From a virus: a stretch of DNA of 64,000 bases. The notes below the pieces were generated by a model. That model was not told where the DNA came from. It searched no databases and saw only the letters and a program-made list of their open reading frames with translations. The stretch covers positions 18,587-82,586 of IMG/VR virus record IMGVR_UViG_3300035523_000117. One strand, given 5' to 3'. A program made the translations under genes and the position numbers. Shown here piece by piece: positions 7,747 through 16,233 of this stretch. How positions within the stretch are numbered: position 1 is the first letter of the stretch; each line of letters opens with the position of its first letter.

Positions 7747-8983
7747 GAAGACCCCCAGGGCCCCGCGCATCTTCGCCCGCGTGGAGGAGAGGAACGGCCA
7801 GAAGCGAGGTGCACTCCACCTCTATGACGCGGTGGGCGGCTGGGACGGCATCCGCGCCAAGCACGTCGTCGAGAAGCTCGAGGCCCTCAAGGTCGAGGGC
7901 GCCGAGCACCTGGACGTCCACATCAACTCGCCGGGGGGCGACGTGTTCGAGGGGATGGCCATCCACACGGCGATCGCCTCCTGGCCCAACGGCGAGAAGC
8001 GCGTCCACGTCGACGGGCTGGCCGCGAGCATCGCCTCGATCGTCGCCATGGCCGGCGACGAGATCGAGATCAGCCCGACTGCGATGGTCATGGTCCACGA
8101 GCCCAAGGGCTTCGCCATGGGCGCCGCCGCCGACCTCCGCAAGATGGCCGGTCGGCTCGACTCCATCCGCGACGTCATTTGCGACGTCTACGCCGCTCGG
8201 ACCGGGCTCGCGAAGGCAGAGGTCGAGAAGCTCGTCGCCGCGGAGACGTGGATGTCGGCGAGCGACGCGGTAGCGAAGGGCTTCGCGGACAAGGTCGCCG
8301 AGCGCGAGGACGGCGACGAGCCCGACGAGGACGACGACGAGGAGCGGGAGGAGGACGCGCTCGCCCGTGCGGTGGCCCTCTTCGAGCACGCCCCGCCCGA
8401 CGTCGCCCGCCTGCTCGCGCTGCCGATCCCACGCGCCTCCGCCCGGAGGCCCAACCCGAAGGAGCCGCAGATGCCCGAGCCGATCGCTGTCGACACCAAG
8501 GCCTTCGAGGCCCGCTTCGCCGCCCTGACGGAGCGTGCCGAAGCTGCCGAGAAGGTCCACGGCGAGCTGCTCGCCATCACCGGGAAGGCCACGGCGGGCG
8601 AGGCCCTGGCGCTGGTCGCCGGGCTGAAGGAGAAGGCGGCAAAGGCCGACGAGCTCGCCGGCCAGCTCGCGAAGTTCGAGGCGGAGAAGCGCGCGGGCCA
8701 GGTCGCGGCACTGCTCGACGCCGCGTCGCGCGAGGGGCGCCTCACCCCGGCGAAGCGCGAGGAGCTGATGAAGGCCGACGCCCCGGCGTTCGCTCGCGAC
8801 CCGGGGCAGCTCAAGGTCTTCCTCGACTGCCTCCAGCCGGTGGTCGTGCCCGCGGCGGCGCCGAAGCACGAGGAGCCGAAGAGCGCTCCGGAGGCCTCGC
8901 TCACCGAGGACGAGAAGCACTTCGCCGAGCAGCTCAAGCTCGACCCCGCCAAGGTCGCCGCCTTCAAGAACAAGAAGCAGTAG
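7739..8983 (+). CDS. Head maturation protease (ClpP fold) fused to scaffold
   Basis: This 414-residue protein has an N-terminal ClpP/S14-like protease domain: HINSPGGDVFEGMAIH, the nucleophile Ser in GLAASIASIVAMAG (about residue 97) and the catalytic His in MVMVHEPKG (about 119). An acidic linker follows, then an Ala/Glu/Lys-rich, partly coiled-coil scaffold region ending LDPAKVAAFKNKKQ. This is the protease-scaffold layout of Mu gpI-like proteins. The gene is intact even though its neighbours on both sides are frameshifted. The right element keeps only a short stand-alone relative of the scaffold part (59119-59388). Confidence 0.85.
   Translation: MPEKTPRAPRIFARVEERNGQKRGALHLYDAVGGWDGIRAKHVVEKLEALKVEGAEHLDVHINSPGGDVFEGMAIHTAIASWPNGEKRVHVDGLAASIASIVAMAGDEIEISPTAMVMVHEPKGFAMGAAADLRKMAGRLDSIRDVICDVYAARTGLAKAEVEKLVAAETWMSASDAVAKGFADKVAEREDGDEPDEDDDEEREEDALARAVALFEHAPPDVARLLALPIPRASARRPNPKEPQMPEPIAVDTKAFEARFAALTERAEAAEKVHGELLAITGKATAGEALALVAGLKEKAAKADELAGQLAKFEAEKRAGQVAALLDAASREGRLTPAKREELMKADAPAFARDPGQLKVFLDCLQPVVVPAAAPKHEEPKSAPEASLTEDEKHFAEQLKLDPAKVAAFKNKKQ
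8471..8983 (+). CDS. Nested in-frame scaffold protein
   Basis: An in-frame ATG at 8471 is preceded by AAGGAG at six-base spacing, inside the protease gene after the protease domain. It would make a 170-residue scaffold alone (MPEPIAVDTKAFEARFAAL). The right element carries a free-standing gene that begins at the equivalent residue (MPDPVVATPQSAEARLAAL). This mirrors known nested protease/scaffold pairs such as Mu I/Z and lambda C/Nu3. Internal initiation is inferred from the ribosome-binding site and the natural split form. Confidence 0.7.
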   Translation: MPEPIAVDTKAFEARFAALTERAEAAEKVHGELLAITGKATAGEALALVAGLKEKAAKADELAGQLAKFEAEKRAGQVAALLDAASREGRLTPAKREELMKADAPAFARDPGQLKVFLDCLQPVVVPAAAPKHEEPKSAPEASLTEDEKHFAEQLKLDPAKVAAFKNKKQ

Positions 8984-9045
8984 CGAGCGCCCACCCCTCA
9001 CCGACCTCGGGCGCTGCGCGAGCGGCGGCCCACGCAGGAGAAGCC

Positions 9046-9483
9046 ATGACCGCTCTCTCGAGCTACCGCGACACCAAGCGGATGGGCGACGACGTCATCC
9101 CCACCGTCTTCGACCTGCTGGTCGCGGACAACGTCCACCTCTTCAAGGGCGCGATCGTCGGCCTGGCCGGCGGCTACGCCGCGCCGGCGGGGGCCACCTG
9201 CTCCAAGGTCGTCGGCATCAGCCGAGTCCGAGGTGGACAACACGCAGCCCGGCCACGCGGTCGGGGCGAAGCGCGTTCCGGGTGCGCCAGGGCACGTTCA
9301 AGGTCGCCAACAGCGCCGCCGCGGACGCGCTGGCGATCGCCGACGTCGGGAACCTCTGCTACGCGGCGGACGACCAGACCGTCGCCAAGACCGCGGGGGC
9401 CAACCTGCCCGGTCGCGGGCACGGTCCTCGGCGTCGACCCGGACGGCGTGTGGGTCCAGATGAACCTCGACGGCCGCAGCTGA
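9046..9483 (+). pseudogene. Capsid decoration-like protein, three +1 frameshifts
   Basis: This small protein lies between scaffold and capsid genes, the place of a head decoration or stabilising protein. ATG 9046 follows CAGGAGAAGCC. Extra bases at 9222-9223 (CC), 9276-9277 (TT) and 9411-9412 (GG) break the frame. Removing one base at each gives a continuous product of about 145 residues ending GVWVQMNLDGRS, with readable junctions (GISESEVDNTQPG, AKRVRVRQGTFKV, NLPVAGTVLGVD). Function rests on position and size. Absent from the right element. Confidence 0.65.
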
Positions 9484-9540
9484 TCCCTCCTCGCAGCCTC
9501 ACCACAAGCCGCGCCCGCGTGAGGGCGCACGGAGCCACGC

Positions 9541-10484
9541 ATGGGCGCACTCACCCCCGCGAAGTACGAGGCCGCGACGCTGACCTTCTCGATGCTGTTC
9601 CGAGAGGTCCTGCGCGACACGCCGACCTACTACCAGCAGATCGCGACCGAGATTCCGAGCACCACCCGCGAGATGCGGCACGCCTGGCTGGACCGCATCC
9701 CGCAGATGCGCGAGTGGCTGGGCGAACGGGTGGTCAACAACCTCGCCGTCCGGCTGCAGAGCATCGAGAACCGGCTCTTCGAGGACACGGTCGGGGTGAA
9801 GCGCACCGACATCGAGGACGACCTCATCGGCGCGTATCGCCCGGTGATCGAGGAGCTGGCGCAGCAGACCAAAGGCCTGGCCGGACAAGCTGATCATCGA
9901 CGCAATGATCGCGGGGACGAGCGCCCTGTCCTACGACGGCCAGCACTTCTTCGACTCGAACCACCCGCAGAACATGGACGACCCGGCGAGCGCGCTGCAG
10001 TCGAACCTGCTCGCGGACCACGACCTCGATGTCGACGCGCTCGCGGACGCCATCCAGGTGATTGATGAGCTTCATCGGCGCGGACGGCCGGCCGCTGGAA
10101 ATCATCCCGGACCTGCTCGTCGTGCCCCCGCAGATGAAGTTCCGCGCTGCGCGGCTGCTGCAGGCGGAGCTCATCGGCCGGGACATCGCCCTGGCGGCCG
10201 GGAACGGCGCCGCCGCCGACACCAACGTCCTCAAGGGGTCTCTCGACCTGCTGGTGCTCCCGCGCCTCGCCAGCGAGCCGAAGAGCTACTACGTCCTCTG
10301 CACCAAGCGGGCGATCAAGCCGTTCATCTTCCAGAACCGCGAGGCGCCGGAGTTCACGGCGCTCACCAAGCCCGACGACGAGAACGTCTTCCGGCGCGAC
10401 GAGTTCCTCTACGGCGTCCGGGCCCGCGGCGCGGCCGGGTACGGACCGTGGTTCCTCGCCATCAAGTGCGTCAGCAACACGTAG
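9541..10484 (+). pseudogene. Major capsid protein, Mu gpT-like, two +1 frameshifts
   Basis: This is the main head subunit. Diagnostic segments are TPAKYEAATLTFSMLF, EIPSTTREMRHAWLDRIPQM, FFDSNHPQNMD and the C-terminal DENVFRRDEFLYGVRARG, as in Mu gpT-type capsids. The right copy (59460-60397) aligns throughout. Extra bases lie at 9871-9875 (AAAGG for AAGG) and 10062-10063 (TT for T). Correcting both gives QTKAWPDKLIIDAMI and AIQVMMSFIGADG, the same length as the right copy. As read, no full-length capsid can be made without correction or recoding. Confidence 0.9.
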
Positions 10485-10501
10485 GCCAGGGAGGCAGAGC
10501 C

Positions 10502-10765
10502 ATGATCGTGACGGTCGTTTCGAAGGCGGAGCACGGGCACCGACGCGCTGGCCGGTTCTGGCCCACCACCCCGGTCACCGCGGATGTGTCGGAGGCGCAG
10601 CTCGCGGAGCTCCGGGCCGACAAGCGGCTCGCGGTGCTCGACGGCTCGGCGCCGGCGGCGGAGGCGGTGGTCGAGAAGCTCAGCGCCGAGAAGGCGGCGG
10701 AGAAGGCCGAAGCCGAGCGGCAGGCCGCCGAGCGCACGCCCGAGAAGCGGCGCGGGAGCCGGTAG
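10502..10765 (+). CDS. Small phage head protein, coiled-coil tail
   Basis: This 87-residue protein has an N-terminal beta-type segment (MIVTVVSKAEHGHRRAGRFW) and a C-terminal Glu/Ala/Lys helix likely to form a coiled coil. It lies between the capsid and gp36-like genes, where Mu-like phages carry a short protein with a similar opening (HI1506-type). GGAGGCAGAGCC precedes the ATG. No enzymatic motif. The right element lacks it: its capsid gene is followed directly by accessory genes. Confidence 0.6.
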   Translation: MIVTVVSKAEHGHRRAGRFWPTTPVTADVSEAQLAELRADKRLAVLDGSAPAAEAVVEKLSAEKAAEKAEAERQAAERTPEKRRGSR

Positions 10766-10768
10766 CCG

Positions 10769-11167
10769 ATGGGCTACGCCACGGCGGCGGACTTCGACCG
10801 CTTCGGCATCCGCCCCGAGGCGCTTCCGGCGAGCATCAAGCCGGGGGACAAGGAGGCGGCGATCAGCGCCGCGTCCGGCCGGGCTGACAGCTACCTCGGC
10901 GCACGCTTTCGCCTCCCCATCTCCGCTTGGGGTGACGACCTGCGCCAGGTGGTCTGCGCGGTCGCCGCGTTCGAGTTGGTCGCCGGCCAGGTCGGGTTCA
11001 ACCCCGAGGCGGGCCACAACATGGTGCTGGTGACCCGCAAGGAGGACGCGGTGCGCTGGCTCGAGCAGGTGTCGCGCGGGCACGTGACCCCAGCAGGGAT
11101 CACCGAGACGCCGCCTCCGACGTCCTCGATCTCGCGGGTGAAGAGCAACAAGCAGCGGGGTTGGTGA
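10769..11167 (+). CDS. Head-tail connector, gp36-like (DUF1320)
   Basis: This 132-residue protein opens MGYATAADFDRFGI and has the helical pattern ASGRADSYLGARFRLPIS, then VVCAVAAFELV, characteristic of the DUF1320 family (Mu gp36), which joins the portal vertex to the tail. It follows the preceding gene by three bases and its stop overlaps the next ATG. This gene marks the start of the connector and tail block that is wholly missing from the right element. Confidence 0.8.
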   Translation: MGYATAADFDRFGIRPEALPASIKPGDKEAAISAASGRADSYLGARFRLPISAWGDDLRQVVCAVAAFELVAGQVGFNPEAGHNMVLVTRKEDAVRWLEQVSRGHVTPAGITETPPPTSSISRVKSNKQRGW

Positions 11168-11673
11168 TGCCAGTGAGCGGGCCGTTCAGCGAGCTCGGCC
11201 GAACGATCGAGTTGCTGAGGCGGGTTGCGGCTGGGGAGACGGTGCAGTCCTTCGGCGAGGCGCTGCGGCTGCGAGCGCTTGAGTTGGCTGCCCAGGGCTG
11301 GGACGCCAAGGAGTCCCCGCGTGGGGTGCCCTGGCGCCCAGCCAAGGGCGGGCTCGCGGGCGACCTGTCGCTGTCCGGCCGGCTGCGTGCCGCGCTGCGC
11401 GTCGAGGCGCGCCCCCGCGGGTTCGCTATCACCGACCGGGCCCAGGCCGCGAGCGGCCAGTACTACGGTGGCACGCACCAGTACGGGAGGACGATGCGCG
11501 CCAAGGGCTTGAAGCCCATGCGGTGGCGCACGCCTGACGGACGTTGGCACTCGGCCTGGAAGGTCCGCGTGCCGGCGCGGCCCATCCTCCCGCGGTCGGG
11601 CGAACTGCCGGAGCGATGGGCCGAGGCGTTCGAGGCGGTGCTGTCTACTCTCGAAAGACGAGATCGCCCTTGA
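11167..11673 (+). CDS. Virion morphogenesis/tail completion protein
   Basis: This 168-residue protein sits between gp36-like and tail-terminator genes, the position of Mu gpG/P2 gpS-type tail completion proteins. Supporting features are WRPAKGG followed by LSLSGRLRAAL, then a YYGGTHQYG segment and the ending RPILPRSGELPERWAEAF, which resemble the phage virion morphogenesis family (substitution of 'PxRpflg' by PARPILP). ATG 11167 overlaps the upstream stop. The last 29 bases overlap the 3' end of the minus-strand lipoprotein. Confidence 0.6.
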   Translation: MPVSGPFSELGRTIELLRRVAAGETVQSFGEALRLRALELAAQGWDAKESPRGVPWRPAKGGLAGDLSLSGRLRAALRVEARPRGFAITDRAQAASGQYYGGTHQYGRTMRAKGLKPMRWRTPDGRWHSAWKVRVPARPILPRSGELPERWAEAFEAVLSTLERRDRP

Positions 11674-12007
11674 TGAAGTTGCAGGAGTTCTTGGAGCAGA
11701 GAAAGACAGTGTCCTTGCAGGCCGAATCAACCGTCATCGACGCCACTTTGCCGTCTCCGAGCTTGGCTTCCACCACGCAAGCTCTTGGAAGGCAGCCCAA
11801 CCGCTGAAGAGAGAAGCGGCCCTGCGCATCGCTGCTCGCAGGATCGAAAGGGAACCGCTCCGGGCAGCGGATCGAGATTGCCGCGGCAGGCACCGGGCTC
11901 CCGCCTGCGGTGCGAACGGTTCCCTCGATCGAGATTCCTGGGTCGCAGCCACTGATGGCAGCGGTCAACAGCGTCAGACCGAGCAGTCCAATTAGGGGAA
12001 GTCTCAC
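11645..12007 (-). CDS. Lipoprotein inserted antisense in the head-tail block
   Basis: This 120-residue protein starts at GTG 12007 with VRLPLIGLLGLTLL and lipobox AISGC. The mature part, GTVRTAGGSPVPAAAISI followed by DAQGRFSL, matches a carboxypeptidase-regulatory (CarboxypepD_reg) beta-sandwich, and it carries six further cysteines. It runs opposite to the tail operon and interrupts two structural genes, so it probably has its own promoter and is read in the lysogen. No clear Shine-Dalgarno is seen before the GTG, so the start is uncertain. Confidence 0.65.
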   Translation of the reverse strand: MRLPLIGLLGLTLLTAAISGCDPGISIEGTVRTAGGSPVPAAAISIRCPERFPFDPASSDAQGRFSLQRLGCLPRACVVEAKLGDGKVASMTVDSACKDTVFLCSKNSCNFIKGDLVFRE

Positions 12008-12049
12008 GGGCCAAGTCGAACGCGGCGCCCGAGACTCGTCAAGACATCC

Positions 12050-12511
12050 ATGGCGCTCGACACACTCATTCACGATGTCGTAAGCGCGTTCAACGACGCT
12101 CGCCCGGCCATCATCCCGTCGTTCATCGGCGAGAAGCACATCGCCCAACACGACACTCCCCCGCGCCTTGTCTGGGTCCCGTTCGCCGACACCTTCGGGC
12201 CGCCCGTGCAGGTGGGGGCGAACCCGAAGTCCTACGCCACGCGGGTGGCCGGCGTGGACTGCGCCGTCTGGGGTGAGGACCTCGCGAAGACCGAGGAGAT
12301 GGTCAACGACCTCATCGTCGCGCTGCATCGCGAGTGTGTGTCGCGCGGCAACTACGAGCTGCGAGGTGGCGAGTGGATCACCGCGGGCGAGCTGACCAAC
12401 AACGGGATCGTCTACCTGCTGCACCTCGCGATCGACGTCCCGATCGTCGGGAAGCCAGCGATCCCGGTCCGGCCGAAGACCGAAGCGTCGGACTACCACC
12501 TGACCCCGTGA
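12050..12511 (+). CDS. Tail terminator-like protein
   Basis: This 153-residue alpha/beta protein lies directly before the small gene and the sheath gene. Gene order, size and content (LIHDVVSAFNDARPAIIPSF at the start; ATRVAGVDCAVWG in the middle) resemble tail terminator or gp37-like proteins that cap the tail tube. No Shine-Dalgarno is obvious at ATG 12050, perhaps because the inserted antisense lipoprotein replaced the original upstream sequence. Family assignment is by context. Confidence 0.5.
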   Translation: MALDTLIHDVVSAFNDARPAIIPSFIGEKHIAQHDTPPRLVWVPFADTFGPPVQVGANPKSYATRVAGVDCAVWGEDLAKTEEMVNDLIVALHRECVSRGNYELRGGEWITAGELTNNGIVYLLHLAIDVPIVGKPAIPVRPKTEASDYHLTP

Positions 12512-12519
12512 GGCCCGCG

Positions 12520-12681
12520 ATGCCCAAGCAGCCGATCGAGAAGTGGGCCGAGCAGAAGCAGCTGCCGGCCTGGAAGTTCGCTGCGGCGAAGGCTCATGAG
12601 AGCTGGCCGCAGGGCTTCGAGGTCACCGAGGAGGAGTTCGACCAGGCCGTGAAGTCCGCGTGCGGCATCGCCCTGAGGTAG
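12520..12681 (+). CDS. Small tail-operon protein
   Basis: This 53-residue protein (MPKQPIEKWAEQKQLPAWKF...) is predicted helical, lies nine bases after the tail-terminator-like gene and ends three bases before the sheath start. Short acidic-helical proteins at this point are common in Mu-like tail operons, often of unknown role. No motif is recognised. It is called a gene from tight packing and frame quality alone. Confidence 0.55.
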   Translation: MPKQPIEKWAEQKQLPAWKFAAAKAHESWPQGFEVTEEEFDQAVKSACGIALR

Positions 12682-12684
12682 CCC

Positions 12685-14385
12685 GTGCTTCCCAAGATCA
12701 CCCAGGTCATCCAGGACGGCTCGCTCGGCATCGTCCCGCCCTCGCCGGCGGGCGTCGTCGCGAAGGTCGGCGTCTGCAGCTCGGGCTCGGCGAACACGGT
12801 CCAGGCGTTCTCTGGCCCAAGCGTGAAGGTCATCAAGGACGCGCTCGGGACCGGTCCCCTCGCCGAGGCGGCGGCGCACTCGCTCGAGATCGCGGGCGGG
12901 CCGGTGATGACCGTGCCGGTCAGTCCGAGCGTGCCGGGCGCCGCTGGGACGGTCACGCACGTTGGCGCGGGAACGTCGGTCCTCTCCGTCAGCGGAGAGC
13001 CGAAGGATGCCTATGAGGTGGAGCTCCGGATCACCCGGAAGGCGTCCGGCCTCGCGGCAGCGAGTGCGGCATTCGTCTTCTCGCTCGATGGCGGAGACAC
13101 GTTCTCGCCGGAGATCGCAGTGCCGGTGAGCGGGATCTACGTCCTGCCGAACACCGGGCTGACCATCACCTTTACGGACGGCTCGTTCGTGAAGGACGCC
13201 TCCTACACCTTCGACTGTCTCGCGCCGAGCTACACCACCACCGACCTGGCGACGACCATCGACGCGCTGTTGGCAGACCCGAGGAAGTTCGGCTGTCTGC
13301 ACGTCGTGGGCGCTCCCGCGCCGTCGGCCACGAAGGTGACCGGGACCGGCACGAGCCCGGCGATGAAGCTCACCGGCTCGCCCGCAGCCTGGATCGACGG
13401 AGTGGTGGTCATCACCGCTGCGGGCGTGCTCGGGGCGGGCAAGTTCAAGGTGAGCCTCGACGGCGGGGCGAACTTCGGGTCCGAGAAGGTGCTGGCCGCT
13501 GCGTACGCCGTCCCGGACACGGGACTGACCCTCAACTTCCCGGCCGGCACCTACAACCAGGGCGACGCCTTCACCTTCAACACCTACGCCTCCATCCCGG
13601 CGTTCTTCGCCACGGTGGACGCGAAGATGTCCGCGGCCGAGAACATCTACAAGTACGCCTTCGCGGTGCTCGAGGCGCCGGACGCGCCCGACGCCATCCT
13701 GCTCAAGGCCACCGCCAACCTCGCGAGCACGCGAGTCATGTTCGCGGGCGGGTATTGCGAGCTTACCTCGAGCCTCTCGATCGTCGGGGGCAAGACCTAC
13801 AAGCGCAGCGACGCCTGGCCGATCACCGCACGCATCGCCGAGGCGCCCATCCACGAGGACCTCGGCCGCTACCGGAGCGGCTCGCTCCCGGGCGTGGTGG
13901 CGCTGTACCGCGACGAGTACGTGACCCCGGGCCTGGCCTCCGCCCGCTTCGAAACCCTGCGGACCATCCCGGACGCGCCCGGGTACTACATCGCGAGCGA
14001 CACGGGCGGGAACATGATGGCGCCGCTCGGGAGCGACTACGCCTTCGTCCAGAATCGTCGCGTGATGGACGAGGCCTGCCGGGTCAACCGGGTGGCGATG
14101 CTGCGCTACCTCAACGAAGACCTCCTGGTCGATCCCAAGACGGGATTCATCCTCGAGACTGAGGCGCGGCGCATCGAGGCGGACGTCAACGCCCAGCTCG
14201 AGGCCGCGCTCGTCTTCGGCGCCTCGCGCCACGCCTCGGCAGTGCAGACCCGGGTGAAGCGCGACGAGAACATCCTCTCGACGCACAACCTGACGACCAG
14301 CGTCAGCGTCACCCCGAAGTCCTACGCGAAGACGATCACCACCACGATCGGCTTCCGCAACCCGGCCATCGCCAAGGCGGCGTAG
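12685..14385 (+). CDS. Tail sheath protein
   Basis: This 566-residue contractile sheath subunit starts at GTG 12685. The C-terminal half carries sheath features: YYIASDTGGNMMAPLGSDY, NRVAMLRYLNEDLL and the final KTITTTIGFRNPAI beta-arm, as in DUF2586-type sheaths. Two copies of a beta domain are inserted in the N-terminal half (FVFSLDGGDTF...NTGLTITF and FKVSLDGGANFG...DTGLTLNF). The same domain occurs twice in the J-like baseplate protein at 20903. Sheath plus tube plus baseplate genes show that the virus is a myovirus. Intact, unlike many neighbours. Confidence 0.85.
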   Translation: MLPKITQVIQDGSLGIVPPSPAGVVAKVGVCSSGSANTVQAFSGPSVKVIKDALGTGPLAEAAAHSLEIAGGPVMTVPVSPSVPGAAGTVTHVGAGTSVLSVSGEPKDAYEVELRITRKASGLAAASAAFVFSLDGGDTFSPEIAVPVSGIYVLPNTGLTITFTDGSFVKDASYTFDCLAPSYTTTDLATTIDALLADPRKFGCLHVVGAPAPSATKVTGTGTSPAMKLTGSPAAWIDGVVVITAAGVLGAGKFKVSLDGGANFGSEKVLAAAYAVPDTGLTLNFPAGTYNQGDAFTFNTYASIPAFFATVDAKMSAAENIYKYAFAVLEAPDAPDAILLKATANLASTRVMFAGGYCELTSSLSIVGGKTYKRSDAWPITARIAEAPIHEDLGRYRSGSLPGVVALYRDEYVTPGLASARFETLRTIPDAPGYYIASDTGGNMMAPLGSDYAFVQNRRVMDEACRVNRVAMLRYLNEDLLVDPKTGFILETEARRIEADVNAQLEAALVFGASRHASAVQTRVKRDENILSTHNLTTSVSVTPKSYAKTITTTIGFRNPAIAKAA

Positions 14386-14452
14386 CCGGCGGCAGCTGCT
14401 GAACAGCGGGCCATCCAGGCTCGCGATGTCCCCACAGACGGAGGTGTACCCA

Positions 14453-14770
14453 ATGAAGCTCCACTTCATCGCGGTGGTCGTGTGCGCGGCGGTCGCCCTG
14501 CAGGGGTGCAGCCTGCTGGGCATCGAGACCTGCGGCCTGGGCGCGACCCGGTGCCACGGCGACACGGTGCAGACCTGCAAGACCGGGCTCGGCTGGACCG
14601 ACTCGGCCGAGTGCAGGGACGTGGCGACCGCCGAGGGCGGCGCCTGGACCTGCGGCACGCCGAAGGGCGTCTGCGGCGACGTGCACCAGTGCATGCCGGT
14701 CCTGGAGAAGAGCGAGCCGGCGGCCCCGGCCCCGAAGCTGCTCCCGATGCCGGAGAAGAAGTCGAAGTAG
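14453..14770 (+). CDS. Cysteine-rich lipoprotein inserted in the tail operon
   Basis: This 105-residue protein has signal peptide MKLHFIAVVVCAAVALQGC with lipobox ALQGC, then eight further cysteines in a pattern of short loops (TCGLGATRCHG, QTCKTG, CGTPKGVCG) and a Pro/Lys-rich tail. GGAGGTGTACCCA precedes the ATG. It resembles small secreted cysteine-rich proteins of Myxococcota. It lies between sheath and later tail genes on the same strand, so it may be expressed late or be a lysogen-expressed moron. Confidence 0.7.
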   Translation: MKLHFIAVVVCAAVALQGCSLLGIETCGLGATRCHGDTVQTCKTGLGWTDSAECRDVATAEGGAWTCGTPKGVCGDVHQCMPVLEKSEPAAPAPKLLPMPEKKSK

Positions 14771-14847
14771 GTCGCCGCAGTCCCTCGCGCTCGCCCGGTC
14801 GGCCAGGTGGCCGGGCGGGCGCCCCTTACCGTTCGCTGGAGCCAACC

Positions 14848-15276
14848 GTGTACGAGGACGATCCCCAGAGCGTCGTGAAGGCGCTGCAGGCCGAGAACGC
14901 TCGCGAGATCGAGCGGCTGCGCCACTCCGAGATTCCGCAGCATCTCGGCATGGCGGTCGCGGGCCGGGTGCTCGCAGCCGACCTTCCGAGCGCGCTCATG
15001 GCGCAGATCCAGAAGGATCTCGACTCGGGCGACCTCAACCAGCGGTGGCTCCGCTCGATGGAGTGCATCGGGGCCGAGGGTCAGGCCGTGGTCGCCGTAG
15101 TGGGCAGCCTCATGGCCGAGATTGCGCGGGCAGCCGCCACGTACGTCGCCCGTCGGGCCGAGGAGTGGGAAGCCGGGGCGCAGCAGCTCGACGGCCGGGC
15201 CTCGGCGCTCGAGGCCCAGTCGGCGCGCCTCGAGGAAGTGCGGAAGGCCGTGGTGCGCGCCGCCCGGGCGCAGTGA
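14848..15276 (+). CDS. Helical tail-operon protein
   Basis: This 142-residue mostly helical protein starts at GTG 14848 (GGAGCCAACC upstream). The C-terminus is a probable coiled coil (QLDGRASALEAQSARLEEVR). It lies between the sheath-side lipoprotein and the tail tube gene. Function unknown. The ORF overlaps no better candidate and is spaced 11 bases from the tube start. Confidence 0.6.
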   Translation: MYEDDPQSVVKALQAENAREIERLRHSEIPQHLGMAVAGRVLAADLPSALMAQIQKDLDSGDLNQRWLRSMECIGAEGQAVVAVVGSLMAEIARAAATYVARRAEEWEAGAQQLDGRASALEAQSARLEEVRKAVVRAARAQ

Positions 15277-15287
15277 GGAGTGCCGCG

Positions 15288-15728
15288 ATGGACTACCCAC
15301 AGATCAACGGCATCGCCTACGGCTGGGCAGAGGTCGTCCTCAACGTCGCGGGGCTGAGCGTCCGCGGCGTCAAGGGCATCAACTACTCGGAGAGCGTCGA
15401 GCGTGGGAAGGTCCGCGGCACCAGCCAGCGAAAGCTCGCGCTCACCAGCGGTGAGCACGATGCCGAGGGCGACCTCGAGCTCTACATGGCCGACTGGTAC
15501 GACCTGCTCATCGCCCTGGGCGACGGGTACATGACCGTGCCGTTCGCCATCTCGGTCAGCTACACCAACCTCAACGACTTCCACACCGACGAGCTGGTGG
15601 GCGTGCGCATCAAGAAGGTCGGCAACGCGCACGCGCAGGGGAACGAGCCCCTCACCATCAAGCTCGACCTCGACATCATGCGGCTCAAGCGTGACGGCCT
15701 GGACGGCATCGGCTCCGGGACGCTGTAG
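15288..15728 (+). CDS. Tail tube protein
   Basis: This 146-residue protein follows TGAGGAGTGCCGCG. Its beta-rich sequence (GLSVRGVKGINYSESVERG; EPLTIKLDLDIMRLKRDGLD), size and position between sheath and tail-assembly chaperone identify the inner tube subunit. The 'Y-x-x-S-V-E-R-G-K-V-R-G' segment is similar to tube proteins of Mu-like and other myophages. Intact. Confidence 0.75.
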   Translation: MDYPQINGIAYGWAEVVLNVAGLSVRGVKGINYSESVERGKVRGTSQRKLALTSGEHDAEGDLELYMADWYDLLIALGDGYMTVPFAISVSYTNLNDFHTDELVGVRIKKVGNAHAQGNEPLTIKLDLDIMRLKRDGLDGIGSGTL

Positions 15729-15758
15729 CTCCACCCCCAAACCTGAGAGGCACCCGCC

Positions 15759-16085
15759 GTGACCCACGAACTGGATTCCAAGGTTGTCGAGGAGCTGAAG
15801 GCCAAGCACGGCGACGTCTACATCCTCACCGCCGACGAGGCGGGCGTGCAGGTCGTCTGCAAGCGCCCGAGCCGGCCCATCTACCGGAGGTTCCGCGACC
15901 AGCGCTCGGATCCGAACAAGCGGTCGATGGCGTTCGAGGACCTGTTCCTCTCGTGCCTCGTCCACCCGGCGCCCAAGGAGTTCGACCGCGTCCTCGACGA
16001 GATGCCCGCGCTCGCGGACACGTTCGGCGTCGCCCTCTGGGACAAGGTCACCGGCGCGGAGGACGCCTCGGTAAAAAAAGCGTAG
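15759..16085 (+). CDS. Tail assembly chaperone, zero-frame product
   Basis: This 108-residue product starts at GTG 15759 after GAGAGG. It lies between tube and tape-measure genes, where tail assembly chaperones are almost always encoded. Near its end the codons GTA AAA AAA GCG TAG contain a seven-A slippery site, so most ribosomes make this short form and some shift into the overlapping frame (see 15759-16231). A lipoprotein gene inserted antisense separates it from the tape measure. Confidence 0.75.
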   Translation: MTHELDSKVVEELKAKHGDVYILTADEAGVQVVCKRPSRPIYRRFRDQRSDPNKRSMAFEDLFLSCLVHPAPKEFDRVLDEMPALADTFGVALWDKVTGAEDASVKKA

Positions 16086-16231
16086 AGCGGGCGCGTGCCG
16101 ACCTTGAGTACGCCGCCGACTGCCTGACCGATTTCGTGCGCGGCTTCGAGACGGAGCGCTCGGAAACTGGGGCGCTGCTCGTGGCGGAGTTCATGCTGCT
16201 GGTATCAGCGTTTCTTCGCCCGAAGACATGA
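15759..16231 (+). CDS. Tail assembly chaperone, -1 frameshift fusion (A7 site)
   Basis: The seven A residues at 16073-16079 form an A AAA AAA heptamer in the zero frame, two codons before the stop. A -1 slip gives GGT AAA AAA AGC and continues open for about 50 codons (SVERARADLEYAADCLTDFV...) to the stop at 16229-16231. A short protein with a minor -1 extension at this locus is the conserved lambda G/GT and P2 E/E' arrangement. The extension yields a fusion of about 157 residues. This is the only frameshift in the prophage that looks programmed. Confidence 0.75.
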
Positions 16232-16233
16232 CG

